Shown here one piece after another: positions 24,088 to 34,870 of a DNA stretch of 64,000 nucleotides. The notes below the pieces were generated by a model. It was given only the letters and a program-made list of their open reading frames with translations. It had not been told where the DNA came from and ran no database searches. The position numbers were made by a program, and so were the translations under genes. Within the stretch, counting starts at the first letter, position 1; each line of letters starts with the position of its first letter. Source of the stretch: Topomyia yanbarensis (lineage: Eukaryota; Arthropoda; Insecta; Diptera; Culicidae); NCBI RefSeq assembly GCF_030247195.1, contig NC_080671.1, forward strand, positions 108,797,845 through 108,861,844. The letters are read 5' to 3'.

Positions 24088-24662
24088 ATGCACATAGCTT
24101 TTTAAGACTAGAAATTTTCGCATTTCACCAAGAAGTTCCTCTAGAAGCCTTTTGTATTCTGCTACTATGATAGAGTTTTTTTTATCCATGACCGCCTCCA
24201 AGTCAATTAGAGCATCATTCGTTGGAAAATCCAGTAAGCTAGATTTTACTACAAGACATATTCGCAGAGTTCTCAGTTCGTTGACTTGGGATTACAATAT
24301 GTAACGATATCAAGCGAGACCTTTAAATGATCCACAATGATCGAATAGCGACAGTTCGAACTCGTTCGGATGAGTCAGTTTGCCAACTCGTGCGCAGTAC
24401 TGTCAGAGCACAGAAATACATCTAACACCTCTTTTCTGCCAGATTGTGCAAATGTTGCATAATTACCTCTATCGAGTTTATGTAGATTTATACTGCTGAA
24501 GTATTCCATCAGCTCGGTACCTCTTGTAAGCCGCCCCAAATTATATGGTGGGCATTTAGAACCCGTTTCTTTCACAGTGTGATACAACCCTTTTGAAATT
24601 ATCATAAGTGTATGGTTCATTATGCGGCTAATATGCCTAACAATTGACACATTTCTTATCAA
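24088..24662 (-). pseudogene. Decayed non-LTR endonuclease region
   Basis: On the minus strand 24662-24375 reads RGTELMEYFSSINLHKLDRG and then EVLDVFLCSDSTAHELAN. This resembles the part of APE endonucleases of I/jockey-type elements that follows the catalytic Asp-Asn motif. Reading then breaks, with fragments such as the SDH region unclear. Related pieces occur at 60.46-60.63, 62.06-62.90 and 63.49-63.68 kb. Position and orientation suit the upstream half of the element interrupted by R1. Confidence 0.5.
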
Positions 24663-25727
24663 CAGTCATATTGACCGTGACAGAACAAATAACGCGAGTT
24701 ATGAGGTCGGATATAAGACGTGCAATAGCAATAGCACAATTCGCAAGCACGAGCCTTTCACGTATATTCACTGATTTTAATACATTAATTAGCGTTCGCT
24801 TGAAAAGCATTCAAAGAAAACATTACACTAACGTTATATGTCTCCAATTACACCACATCAGCGCAACAAATGAACACAAGCTTCGCTGCACCATTTCCAT
24901 TCCCTGAACCTATAATTTGAATCCATTTTCAAACGAGACCCCTCGAAGCACGCCACCTGAAGACCAATCCACATCATTCCCGGCGGCGATGTTATCGCTA
25001 TCGAGACCGGAAAACGAGTGGTGGTCGATAGTCGACCGAAAGAAATCGAACGAAATCTTGGAATCGCCTTCCTGAACCTGATTCCGACTGAGCTGCGACT
25101 GTGGGATACATTCGATTTCATTTCCAGTTCCAATCGTCGAACGAACTCTTCTCCGCTAAAACACAGACACTTACAACAGCGAACGACGAACGAAGTGCTT
25201 GCTGCTGCTTCGTCTAATTGCAGTGATTTGCATTTTTTTGTTGCTTCTTTTGTGTTACATCCCCGAATGGCAGCAGCCGAGAATAACCAAGAAAGAAAAA
25301 AAAAATATGAACCGCCCCGAACGGTTTACGGTGAGACGAGAGACGGAGAGACGGAGCAATCAATTCACCTCTAAAAGCCGATGATTGATTTTTAATTACA
25401 GAGGTCAAGCGCGCCATTGCCAACAGGTTTTCTGAGCGTTCAGCAGCGTCGAACTTGCGGAACAACGTAAAGTGGTTCGGGTTGTAGTCTTGTGAGTGGT
25501 GGGTTTTCACGACGATCCGTGAAAATCAGTCGAAATACACCGTACTGATTGTGAGTAGTCGTACGATTGATTGCGAGTATAGTTGCTAGAACAAAGAAAG
25601 ACTGTAAACTACTGACTGTCATGGTAGAATCCGGAACTATGAAATTGGGCCTTACCACTGAACACGGTTTGACGTAAGAGAAATGCTATAGAAACAAAAA
25701 GAAGGCTTTCATACAAAAAAAAACTAT
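24663..25727. other. Mostly unique stretch with ambiguous open frames
   Basis: Between about 24.92 and 25.37 kb long frames are open on both strands. The plus strand includes GGDVIAIETGKRVVVDSRPK and the minus strand includes SISFDFFRSTIDHHSFSGLD. CGA-rich composition can keep several frames open at once, and neither has a clear start, splice site or domain. A short unspliced coding segment is possible but unproven. Confidence 0.3.
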
Positions 25728-25795
25728 TTGATCGAGTTTCTGATAAATATATGAGCTTTCTTCAAAATCTGTTACACCTTACACAGTTCTGTTCA
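25728..25795. repeat. 68-bp direct repeat, copy 1
   Basis: This segment, starting TTGATCGAGTTTCTGATAAA, is identical over 68 bases to 26326-26393. The pair flanks the retrotransposon fragment between them and probably is its target duplication. Confidence 0.85.
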
Positions 25796-26325
25796 GGAAA
25801 AATGAATCAGAATATATTGGCTCAAATGGCACGTTCCCCGTACATAGTCGGGGATTTGTGCCTTGCCGTGTGTTTTCATCATTCCCTGAGCGGAAGGAAA
25901 GGACAAGGAGGTGTGGGGAAGTAGAATTGGAAGGGTGGGAAAAATAACAGCACAAAACAAAAATAAACAACAGGTAAGTTAAACTCACAAGTAGTTCAAC
26001 TTGCCTGCGAATAAGCCTAAAGCTCTTTACCACATTGGATAAGAAACTTTAGTATGTCTCTGAGTTTCAGTCGTCCAAACATGGTTTCTTCTATATAAGG
26101 ACGGCTGAAGACTCGAAATCTCAATTGCGCTACCGCTGGACAGTTGCATATCAGATGATATGAGGTTCCGTAGTCGGATTCACAAAGGTCACATGAAAAA
26201 AGCTCAGCGCGCTGAATAGTTGCCATGTGATAATTGAGTTTGCAGTAGCCGGTTAAAGCCCTGGTCAGCATGCCGCAGTGGAGCTTCGAAAAATGTAAGA
26301 GATTTTTCGAAACCACTGGGCATGG
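25796..26325 (-). mobile_element. 5'-truncated non-LTR retrotransposon insertion
   Basis: The minus-strand frame 26316-26017 reads ALTGYCKLNYHMA, then SCDLCESDYGTSYHLICNCP, a C-terminal cysteine/histidine motif of ORF2 in I/jockey-like elements, and ends at CGKEL. About 220 bases of 3' untranslated sequence follow to the left. The 68-bp exact direct repeats on both sides and the missing 5' part fit a truncated target-primed insertion. The plus-strand CAG|GTAAGT at 25972-25980 falls inside this region and lacks exon context. Confidence 0.7.
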
Positions 26326-26393
26326 TTGATCGAGTTTCTGATAAATATATGAGCTTTCTTCAAAATCTGTTACACCTTACACAGTTCTGTTCA
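26326..26393. repeat. 68-bp direct repeat, copy 2
   Basis: Identical to 25728-25795; it lies directly at the 5' side of the truncated retrotransposon (which reads leftwards). Confidence 0.85.
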
Positions 26394-26918
26394 ACGTCTG
26401 TGACAAGTTTGTGCCAATATCTATCAAATTTACAGGGTCTGTCTTCTTCAACATTCGCTTGACAAATGCACAATTTGGACGAAATTGTGAGACAATTGGG
26501 TGGGTAAATGTGCGTTTGATAAAATCCACCCGCTGTAATGTTTACACTGGTATACATTCGGGCTATAGTGTCAGTTTGTCAAATCTGGCCAAAAAGATCA
26601 CGCGAAGTTTGTTTGCCACAATGAATGGTAAAATGTGTTTTGCAGGCAGTTTTGCTTGTACACTTTCGAGTCTATTCACTAATAAAAATTGGAATAACAT
26701 TTTTATATTCGACTAATAAAACATAGATTGTACTATAAAATTTCAATTGTAACTTAGGTTGGATATACAGATTTTTCGTTCATATCACCAAATTCTTTGC
26801 CAGATCGAAAGTTTTCAGCAAATTTTCAAATGATTGACCTTGCGAAAAAAGTTTATTTATAAAGTGGTACTTTTTCTGTTTAAAGGTTAACAGAAAAAGT
26901 TCTTCTTTTTAAAAAAAA

Positions 26919-27494
26919 CTGCGAATGAAACTTTTCAAAACCAATCACTAGGGGTACCGCTTTTTAATGATTCATGTTTCCAGTTTCTAGGTGGGTCCGG
27001 CTTTAGTTGGAGAAGTGTTTCTTTCAATCTTTGTCTGCTAAAAATTGCAAAATCTAGCAGTTACATGAAAGTGTACTTCATTCAAACTGGGAGGCACAGC
27101 ACGATGCTATCGGCGGAGAAAAAGAAAACCAAAAGGCGTCGTCGAGGGAAACAAGAAAATAGATTCCGTCTCGTACTAGTAAGATACACGAGTTTTTCCT
27201 TCGGGTTGCCAGAGCAGGTACAGCTTTGAGTAAGCAACGATGATCGGTGGAAGGAAATCGATGCTTGTTCCAACCATCAGCTAGATTTTGAAGTATAGAA
27301 TCAGAAGGGAGGGCGGTCTTAACGTAATTGGTAAATCGATTGCCTTGTACGGGAGCCCACCTGGGTTCGATTCCCAACCCCGCAAATAGAGTTAGAGATT
27401 TTTTCAAAGAGATTTTTCTAACCCGAAAAGAGAGGAGAATGACCATAAGATTTAAATATCTATAATCAAAATACAAAAAAAGTTTCATTCGCAG
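26919..27494. repeat. Segment bounded by 17-bp perfect inverted repeats
   Basis: CTGCGAATGAAACTTTT (26919-26935) is perfectly inverted at 27478-27494. The segment contains the SINE below, so the outer element may be older. No target duplication or coding sequence is clear. Confidence 0.4.
27308..27482 (+). mobile_element. tRNA-derived SINE (Feilai-like)
   Basis: The head resembles a tRNA: an A-box-like TAACGTAATTGG and a B box GGTTCGATTCC at 27364-27374, followed by a tail with TAGAGATTTTTTC and an A-run. A second copy lies at 51087-51254 in opposite orientation. Feilai is an abundant tRNA-related SINE of Aedes aegypti; the name is given from recalled family features, not from a database comparison. 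Confidence 0.7.
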
Positions 27495-27499
27495 CTGAG

Positions 27500-28280
27500 C
27501 GATTCGGAGGCGAAGTTCGTCTATAACTGAAAATAGGCAAGATTTACAATAATATGATCAATAAATAAAGAGCTAAAATAGAGCAATACACTGATAAAAT
27601 GTACATGGCGAAATTGAGTTAGGAGAAACTTTCTTTCCCTAATAGGAATATATTGCATTGCAAGGAGGACTTGTACCCAACTGACTTGTCTACGTGGGGA
27701 AAGAAAATTATAAATATTAAAATAAGTGCATTTTTCAAAAACACATTTTCCAGTTTACGAATGTATTTTATAATTTTCATGGCAAAAAACTTGATTTTTT
27801 ATGAAACAAATCAAGATTTTTAAAAATTAACCCTATTCTAATAGCAACCTTAATTAATGCATATAAATATAGGAGGAAAACACACAATTTTCCCAAAAAC
27901 CTTTCATTCTGCACTATGCTATATTTTATTCTGTCATTTTTACATCTTCGGCGATAATTTTAGACATATGAAGGGTCATCTATTGGTTCAATTTGTTTTT
28001 ATAGTACCCCCTGCGTTTACTCTTCTATCCAACTAACTCACCATCTGACTAACTAACTCAGAAATACAACTGGAACGTTCAAAATACATATCTTTGCACA
28101 AATATTTCATATTTTGGGGGTTTGAAGTATGTGCCAATACCTTATTTAGGACTACGGTGGTCCCCAACGGGGAAAACAGATCAAAATGGTATGTGTTAAG
28201 CAAATGAAATTATGTGAAAAAATCCCCCAGCGTCAAGATACAAACCTGCAACCCTTGGGACTCCAGCCCAACGCACAAAC
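27500..28280. other. AT-rich stretch without recognisable features
   Basis: No open frame, repeat family or regulatory site could be supported here, apart from short CTAACTAACT-like repeats near 28040. Confidence 0.4.
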
Positions 28281-28283
28281 GGG

Positions 28284-28657
28284 GAAACGAAAGCAATGAA
28301 ATTGAAAGACGGATAGGTATTCTAGAGCGAATTAGTTATAAACTTAGAACGGAAAACTAGGACTTGGCAAGCTCATATGGACATGATCGAAAGGAAATGT
28401 GAAGAATTCTTTGCCCTCTGCTCAGTAAGAGTTGGGCGTTGCACCCAAGTCTACCGCATGGTCTATGGTAGAACATAACTCATCATCATGTTTTACCGCC
28501 GACGCCGGCATGATGATGAGCAGAAGGCAAAAAATTCTTCACATTTCCTTTCGATCATGGCCATATGAGCTTGCTAAGTCCTAGTTTTCCGTTCTAATTT
28601 TATAACTGATTCACTCTAGAATACCTGTCCGTCTTACAATTTCATTGCTTTCGTTTC
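28284..28657. repeat. Long palindrome with 141-bp arms
   Basis: The arm 28284-28424 (starting GAAACGAAAGCAATGAAATT) is inverted at 28517-28657 with few differences, around a loop of about 92 bp that holds smaller inverted phrases (CATCATCATG/CATGATGATG). A partial copy of one arm lies at about 60.37-60.44 kb. It would form a strong hairpin as RNA or single-stranded DNA. Confidence 0.75.
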
Positions 28658-28958
28658 TTTTAGTCTCAAATTTACCGAAAATACCCAACAAAATCGATAC
28701 AGTAGAACCTTGCGGCAATTAAAACATAGTAACATAGTAACATAACAATAAATATTTCTCCAAAATGAACTTTAATGCTACTTGCAACACATCCAGTCCA
28801 TTCTGTAAAGTGCCGGTTAGTTGGAAAAATGATCCACACCATTCTTTAGGTCTGCGTCAGTCTTCTCCCGTTACAACGCCCTCAATTTCGACGACGTTGG
28901 CCGGAATGTACACACAATACTCGATGTTAAAGCGTAAATACTATCGCGTTGGCCTGTT

Positions 28959-29198
28959 TTGGATCCGATAGGACAACATGAAGTATATGAGTTGTCGAAA
29001 GAAAACCATTGACCATCAAGTCAATTTTTGTGCAAAAAATGTACTGATGTATCTTACAAAGGTGAAATTTTTCAATTCTTCAAAGATCTTGGAAAGCTGA
29101 AACGGCAGATCGATCAGCAAGGTCTCTTGCAACCCGCTACTAAATATCATGTTAATCTAAAGATGATGAAATCTTTTGAGCTCACTACAGAAATCTAA
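28959..29198 (+). pseudogene. Broken ORF with a PHD-finger-like end
   Basis: The frame reads LDPIGQHEVYELSKENH, an in-frame TGA (29010-29012), then SSQFLCKKCTDVSYKGEIFQ and continues to TAA at 29196. A final Cys-x-x-Cys preceded by an aromatic-rich stretch resembles the end of a PHD finger, which some CR1/jockey-type ORF1 proteins carry. The N-terminal cysteines are not visible. It could instead be an unrelated decayed exon. Confidence 0.35.
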
Positions 29199-29332
29199 AA
29201 GACTATTTTTAGACGGTAAGAATGTCGCCCGCGACAATAAAAAATGAGGATGATTTCAACACCTTTCTGTAATTAAAGTAAAGAGCGCAATTTTTTTCTA
29301 TCCAAGAGAATTTCTCTCTGGACTCCCTAGAA

Positions 29333-29916
29333 ATGGGTGGCATGTTTCTTTTCGCTCGGGTACTGTCAATTCAATCGAAGATGGCGTCGAAACAGAAAGC
29401 ACTCCGCGAGCGTTTTGTACGGTTTTACGAAACGCATGGTCATCGTGGAAAAAAAGTTTACGGTGGACCACTTTCGAGACGAAAACGTGCTCGTGAGTAC
29501 AGTTTACCGGATCCCTGAACGTGGAGCGGAAGGCTGCTAGCGGCGAAGGTAATAACGAAGATGAAGAAGAAGAAGAAGAAGAAGAAGGAAACATTGATAA
29601 AGCTGTTCGACAACAAGGACGGAACGAGTTTGCATGATGTGTGCCGAAAATATCACTGCCCCCATACTTTTATTCACCGAACCCTCAATATGGAGAACAT
29701 CATCTGTCAGAAGAAGACTCGCTCCCCCGAGTACACGGAGGAGCAGATAGCGGTCGTGAAATTGCAGTGCCGGTGGATGACGAAGAACTACTGCGTGACG
29801 TCGTTCGTGCTGGACGACGCAAGTTACTCTCGAAAACCCACATTCCAGGAAATGACATCTACGCTTCCAGCGACAAGTCAGCCACACCCCCTTGCATGAC
29901 TGAAAAATTCTCATAA
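29333..29916 (+). pseudogene. ITmD37E-type Tc1/mariner transposase remnant
   Basis: Starting at ATG 29381 the frame reads MASKQKALRERFVRFYETHG; reading then shifts to FTVDHFRDENVLVSTVYRI. After a GAA run a further frame gives TLIKLFDNKDGTSLHDVC, HTFIHRTLNMENIICQKK and TRSPEYTEEQIAVVK, reaching SFVLDDASY with the first catalytic Asp. A last shift gives LSKTHIPGNDIY. This matches my recollection of the mosquito ITmD37E group. At least three frameshifts and loss of the later catalytic residues show it is dead. Inverted ends were not identified. Confidence 0.7.
29561..29588 (+). repeat. GAA trinucleotide run inside the transposase
   Basis: About nine GAA/GAAG units encode a lysine run in the remnant frame. 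Such a run is not expected in the transposase and probably arose by slippage after inactivation. Confidence 0.6.
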
Positions 29917-29919
29917 TTA

Positions 29920-31150
29920 ATTGAACAGCCGTTACAACAATAAATTGTATATATTTGCTAGAATTTTCGAAAGCGAAGGGGATGAATGTATTTTCAATTT
30001 GATTACCATTCACATAGCGTACCTGAGTATGAAACCCAGCCCAGCCCATATGATCAAATCTGGCATATGACCCCAATGATGCAACCTTTATACCCGAAAC
30101 ATCGAATTTGAATAAATTTGGCACAGTTTTTAAGTTTAAGGCAATCAAAGAGATTTAATATAGGTATCGGTTCGCCTAATTGGAAGAAATGGTGCATAAA
30201 AACGCAATTTACAGCTTTAAACGATGCGCCTCCATAAACAAAACACAGGTCTCTGTAATTCCAACAGAACTTACAAACAAGTGTTTTAAAAGGGACTACA
30301 GTATCTCCATGCCCACCCACAATGTAGAGATCAACGGCGTGGTCATTGATTAGCTCTAAACGCTACCCTAAAGCCACTCCAGGCAAAATTTACGGCCGCA
30401 TTTCTGCATTGCCATTAAATGCTTCTTAGTGTTCTTGTCCGTTCAAAATGCGGTTTACTAAGAAGAAGTTCTTAAATTTTTCAATGCTTATTAACTGTTG
30501 TGTGTCCAACGAAAAACACCTTTAACAGGCTAACAAGGGTCCGCGGGTACCAGCACATTGAAATGCTCATAACTATGACTTTTGTTATCCGATTAGGAAA
30601 CTTTGAGATATTTTGGATTCAGGATCTCGTTCACTTTTTGTTCTGTGTACCGGATGAATGTATCTGCTACCTGATAATCCGGATTTTCCACAGTAATGTT
30701 GCAATACCACGGAATGGTTTAAAATTTTCAATAATATTATAGCAATATGGGTATCAAAACTTTTCAAACAGACTCAGAGGTCTGTTATTCATCGTTACGG
30801 GACCATATGGAAATTTGATCGCGGAACAGCCTCTCACGGCCCCACGAGAACCTGCTTCGAAATGTCCGTTCCGGGATCAAATCACAAGCCGGTTCAGAAG
30901 CCACGAGATATAGTCAGCTGATGCAATTCTAAGAATTCTGTTAACGATATTTCCAGTACTCCATTAAAATTCACAAATAGTACCCCAGTACTGGAACATG
31001 CTTCCGGGTACCAACGAAATTGATCCGGTTCATTTTTACTAAGTCTAAAAGTGGATGAAATCTTGAACCCAAAACATCCTGAAGTGAACAAATTAGTAAA
31101 AAATTGCCAAAGGTATGAGTATTTCAATTTTGCCAAAGCATGGTAATTAT
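29920..31150. other. Stretch with scattered repeat fragments
   Basis: Sequence near 30490-30610 (TTAACTGTTGTGTGTCC, GGGTACCAGCAC, ATTTTGGATTCAGGATC) shows loose resemblance to 8.99-9.1 kb and 48.1-48.3 kb, suggesting an old dispersed repeat. The open frames have no recognisable domain. Confidence 0.35.
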
Positions 31151-31157
31151 CTGGGCT

Positions 31158-31301
31158 AGGAATGCTGAAAAACGTGCTTACTGTGGGGAAAATCCACATC
31201 ATCTATTACCATGCTCTAAGAACAAACAGTGCCCGAAAAAATCTGAAGTGTTCCCTTCTAAGACGCTCTTTTCACGCATTTACCGAAAAAGTGACCATTA
31301 A
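31158..31301 (+). pseudogene. Possible BEL/Pao-type gag knuckle fragment
   Basis: The frame reads RNAEKRAYCGENPHHLLPC, then SKNKQCPKKSEVF, ending at TAA 31299. The Cys-His spacing with HHLLPC resembles the gag zinc knuckle of BEL/Pao LTR elements, but the first cysteine is replaced (Arg). A retroelement origin is plausible only. Confidence 0.3.
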
Positions 31302-31554
31302 CACACGACAAAATATTATGATTTCTTGGTTCTGGAAGAGTGCGACTCTGACATCCCCTTGTTACTGCCCTTTAACAACTACTGGCAGATAAGATTTCTT
31401 GAAAAGGCTAAAAAAATTCTCTTGATTGTCAGCAAATACAACAATAGAGCAAACTAAGAAATTCGTGATCAACCGAGAAGCTTCTAGCGCTTCAAGGAGC
31501 ACCAAAAATCTTAAGTGGCTCAACCAGAGATTCAACTTAGCGCAGAACTGGATG

Positions 31555-31880
31555 GGCTTAGGTTGGGCACCGGCCGCTTTAAGACGTTGTGGAACTCCTC
31601 TCGACAGCGCAGAGATTTAAATTCTTGGGGCGTGGCATGTATTTGTCTTTTTATTCCAATTATAAATGTTTGAACCTTAGGATCGTACGTCACAAACCCA
31701 GTTGAGTGATTTAGAAATACCTACAGAAGAATGTACAATTCAAACACATATGTTATTTATTTATGAATACACTTCACATGTGAGAACAAGACCATTCAGG
31801 TTGGGCGCCGGCCACTTTTTGTTATTGATTAACTCCTCTCGACACAGAGGAGACTTCAATTCTCACGGCATTTAAGTTGT
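31555..31880. repeat. Two copies of a GGTTGGGCGCCGGCC-containing segment
   Basis: AGGTTGGGCNCCGGCC followed by ACTCCTCTCGACA-like sequence occurs at about 31558 and 31797. On the minus strand the phrase GGCGCCCAACC resembles an LTR-retrotransposon primer binding site. LTR boundaries cannot be set, so this is a weak hint of an old LTR element. Confidence 0.3.
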
Positions 31881-32554
31881 TTGGGAAGATTTTATTTTCA
31901 AATTGCCTCAATTAACATCCATGACTCAGTGTTCTGGAATATACAAGCACTTTAAAACAATGAACATTTTCTCCAGGACAACATTTGCAAGGGCTCTACC
32001 CACTAATGCATACTATTATTTACTACAAAAATGATGTAACTGAACCACTCTTGAAAATGTTCTTCAGTTATTACTTGATCCGAAATTATTTTCCCTGTCG
32101 ATTGAATCTGATACTCTTTATTTAAAATAGTTCCAAAACCTCACATCTGTTTGCTTTGAACGTCACCAAATATATTTATAAGTTAGAGTAAGATAATAAT
32201 AAAAACCATTCAGTGCGTTTTTTTGGATCACTACTCTAACATAACTCCATCTTCTCAATTGAGTCCGCCCATGCTTTACAAATACTTACAGAAGTACGTT
32301 ATTAGATACCTTAGTGTTCAAAACGCAGGTACCTACTAACCGTCAAAAGCAATTTCACATGAGAATTATCAGTCCAACGCACCAACAAGCATACAAAATA
32401 AATATTTTTTCCCAATGAAAACTCACAAGCAGCACACACATTATGCTATATTTCACCCTAAGGAGGAAAATTTGGTAAAAACCAAAATTTCTCACTAGGG
32501 TGAAAATTTGTTGGTAAAAACCAGTCTTTGTACAGGAGGGTACAAATCCTTATT

Positions 32555-32860
32555 TCATACTGTGTTGCGTTTCGGCTTCGCCTCATCAGAAACCGACACT
32601 AACTTATTGTCGGAATAGATTAGCGCCGGCTTGACGCAAATCCCTTAAAACTAAAACACACTTTGTGTTTCAATCGAACGTCTCATCGGCATAAACAGAA
32701 CTTCTGCTCGAACGGGACATCACGTTTGATCAGTCGTTCGATTGAAATACAAAGTGTGTTTTAGTTTTAAGGGATTTGCGTCAAGCCGGCGCTAATCTAT
32801 TCCGACAATAAGTTAGTGTCGGTTTCTGATGAGGCGAAGCCGAAACGCAACACAGTATGA
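32555..32860. repeat. Near-perfect hairpin element, 126-bp arms
   Basis: Arms 32555-32680 and 32735-32860 are inverted copies differing at one base (TTTGTGTTTC versus TTTGTATTTC), around a 54-bp loop. Landmarks are GCGTTTCGGCTTCGCCTCAT and GCGCCGGCTTGACGC. It is the best-preserved member of the family at 13.98 and 58.52 kb. No coding capacity is seen. Confidence 0.85.
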
Positions 32861-32926
32861 GCACACACATGTCAAACACAGCAGTCTGTTTAGCTCATTC
32901 CAAAACTCACCCTACCCACAGAACTT

Positions 32927-34136
32927 GGGGTTCGTAGTACCGGACCCTTTTTGGCGAGAACCGGTACCACGGTACTGACGCCCTCAGTACCGATAGTACT
33001 GGTAAAATACCGGCACTCGAATATTTTCTTCAAAAAATGCGAAAAATTCTGCAGTGTGAAATTAAACGTTCAAATCGTTGGATTTTATTGATCTACTTCT
33101 ATGTGCTTAATAAATATTCTGATCAACAAAATATATTAACCCTTAAATGCGCAATGCTGTTTTAAAACAACATTGTGAAAATCATCTCAAATTTATCACA
33201 GTAACGCATTGAAGCTATGGGACAATTTTCACAAAATTTGAGAAAAAATTATATGCGCCTTTAAAGGTTAACAAATATTCCAATCAAAGAAGCACTCTCA
33301 TTCACTTTGGAATAGTATCTCACCTTTTAGCAGATTTTTTCTTCTTATGCTGGCGCACTGCCCAACTTTCATTGGATTCGATAGCTGGTAGATACTAAAC
33401 TGAATGATTTGATGCTTAAAAGCAGGCTTCTTTCTTCTAACACCTTTCGAGCACAATTCAGCGTTAAATTACACTGACCTAATACAAGAGGTTGGTTTGC
33501 CTGCTTGCCATTCGTAAATCAGACGGCCCATTTCGCTGCCAAAGAATCACAAATCGCGCCAATCGAAACGATGTCTGTCAAATCAAAAAATTCTAGGTGC
33601 TAAATCGGTGTTCGTTCTTCTATAGATAAATATTAAACAACAAATCGAATACAGATGTAACTAAAGCAGCAAACTAATTGTATTGGCACATAGCGAATTG
33701 GAGGAACTAATCCGAGCGTGGCTTATGGAATATTGCAATACCAGGGTAGCTACTGCCAACTTACCAAGCCACCTTGCTGGTCGATATTTTGAAACAGGCC
33801 CCTATATTAAAAGGTATCACCTGGCGCAAAATATGTCCCCATTGAAGTATACTATGTGGTAGTGATAGTTCCCAGTCCGTAAGTTGCTAGTTTGCAACTA
33901 CACACTACTAAGGAATTAGAAAGCTTGACTGCTCTGCCAACAGAACGAACAAAATCAAACTTGACCATTTTTACCAGGTTTACGCTCTATGCTAGATATA
34001 TTCTTTATCATAAGTTTTGCATAGTACCGAAAATACCGACACTTATTTCAGTACCGGTATTTCGGTACCAAAAATGGGTTGATTTTCCCGGGATTTTCGG
34101 TACTGGTACTACCGGTATTACCGGTACCACGACCCT
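32927..34136. mobile_element. Element with TACCGG-rich ends
   Basis: The left end GGGTTCGTAGTACCGG and the right end CCGGTACCACGACCC are inverted, and both ends carry several ACCGGTAC variants. The middle is AT-rich with a small nested TTAA-type element. A related fragment lies near 8.0-8.15 kb. Repeated subterminal motifs fit a cut-and-paste element, possibly hAT. No transposase is recognisable. Confidence 0.55.
33136..33271. mobile_element. Short TTAA-bounded palindromic element
   Basis: TTAACCCTTAAATGCGC at the left is mirrored by GCGCCTTTAAAGGTTAA at the right, and inner phrases (TTGTGAAAAT and ATTTTCACAA) also pair. It resembles piggyBac-derived miniature elements and is nested in the TACCGG element. 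Confidence 0.6.
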
Positions 34137-34139
34137 ACA

Positions 34140-34870
34140 CGGAACAGAATAGAACACGGTTAATGGTGTTTAACCGTTTATTTTACCGTCCAGACGTTAT
34201 AGTCATGATGTTGCTCGTTTGACAGGCGAGCGCCGAACAGTTCAAATGGACACACGACACAAATATTTGTAATATTACGTATGATGAATTTTTTCTTCTG
34301 GGCCATAACGTATACGTGTTTCACAGTTTATTTAACGACAAAAAGGGGTCATACTGGCTCGGTCGAAGAGAACGTACACCCCAGAAAGTTTACTATTTGT
34401 ACTTTCTACGGAATTGGTCACAAAATGTATGCTCACACCATCAATATATTGATGAATAATTGACTCATTGTCCGTCCGCTTCGTCCCGCTTGACAATCGT
34501 ACCGCAATCAATTCCAAACCTTTACTTACAATAACATATCCTAAGTTGCACTGACAGTTAACACGCGCATGTCCAATTCACTACAAAACAAATAAAGGAA
34601 AACAACAGTAGCAGAACCGTTTCCGCTCGACTCACCCAAAACCCCGGGTAATTTTCTTTCTCACTTCGATTATTAGCTGTACTTTGTATTCACACTTGTT
34701 ATTATTGAATGTGAAGAGAAAAAAAAAGTTTCACCCCAGGTTCCGATCCTAATCACAGTACACATTCCATCGTGTTCCCAGCCAGGAGCGCCACTTTACA
34801 TGCACACAGCGTAACAGATCGTCCCGCGTTGATAGCGCGTGTAGGTAGACCTACTGCTGCTCGAACTATC
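34140..34870. other. No recognisable gene
   Basis: Short open frames exist but none shows a domain or splice context. The composition is intermediate. Confidence 0.35.

Noticed and set aside
25972..25980. CAG|GTAAGT as a genuine splice donor
   Set aside because: It falls in the 3' untranslated part of a minus-strand retrotransposon insertion and has no exon before it.
27308..27382. tRNA gene
   Set aside because: A and B boxes are present but the tRNA fold is imperfect and the sequence continues into a SINE body with an A-rich tail; a second copy exists at 51.1-51.25 kb.
29537..30148. 203-codon minus-strand frame
   Set aside because: It is antisense to the mariner remnant, and its leucine run is the reverse of the GAA expansion.
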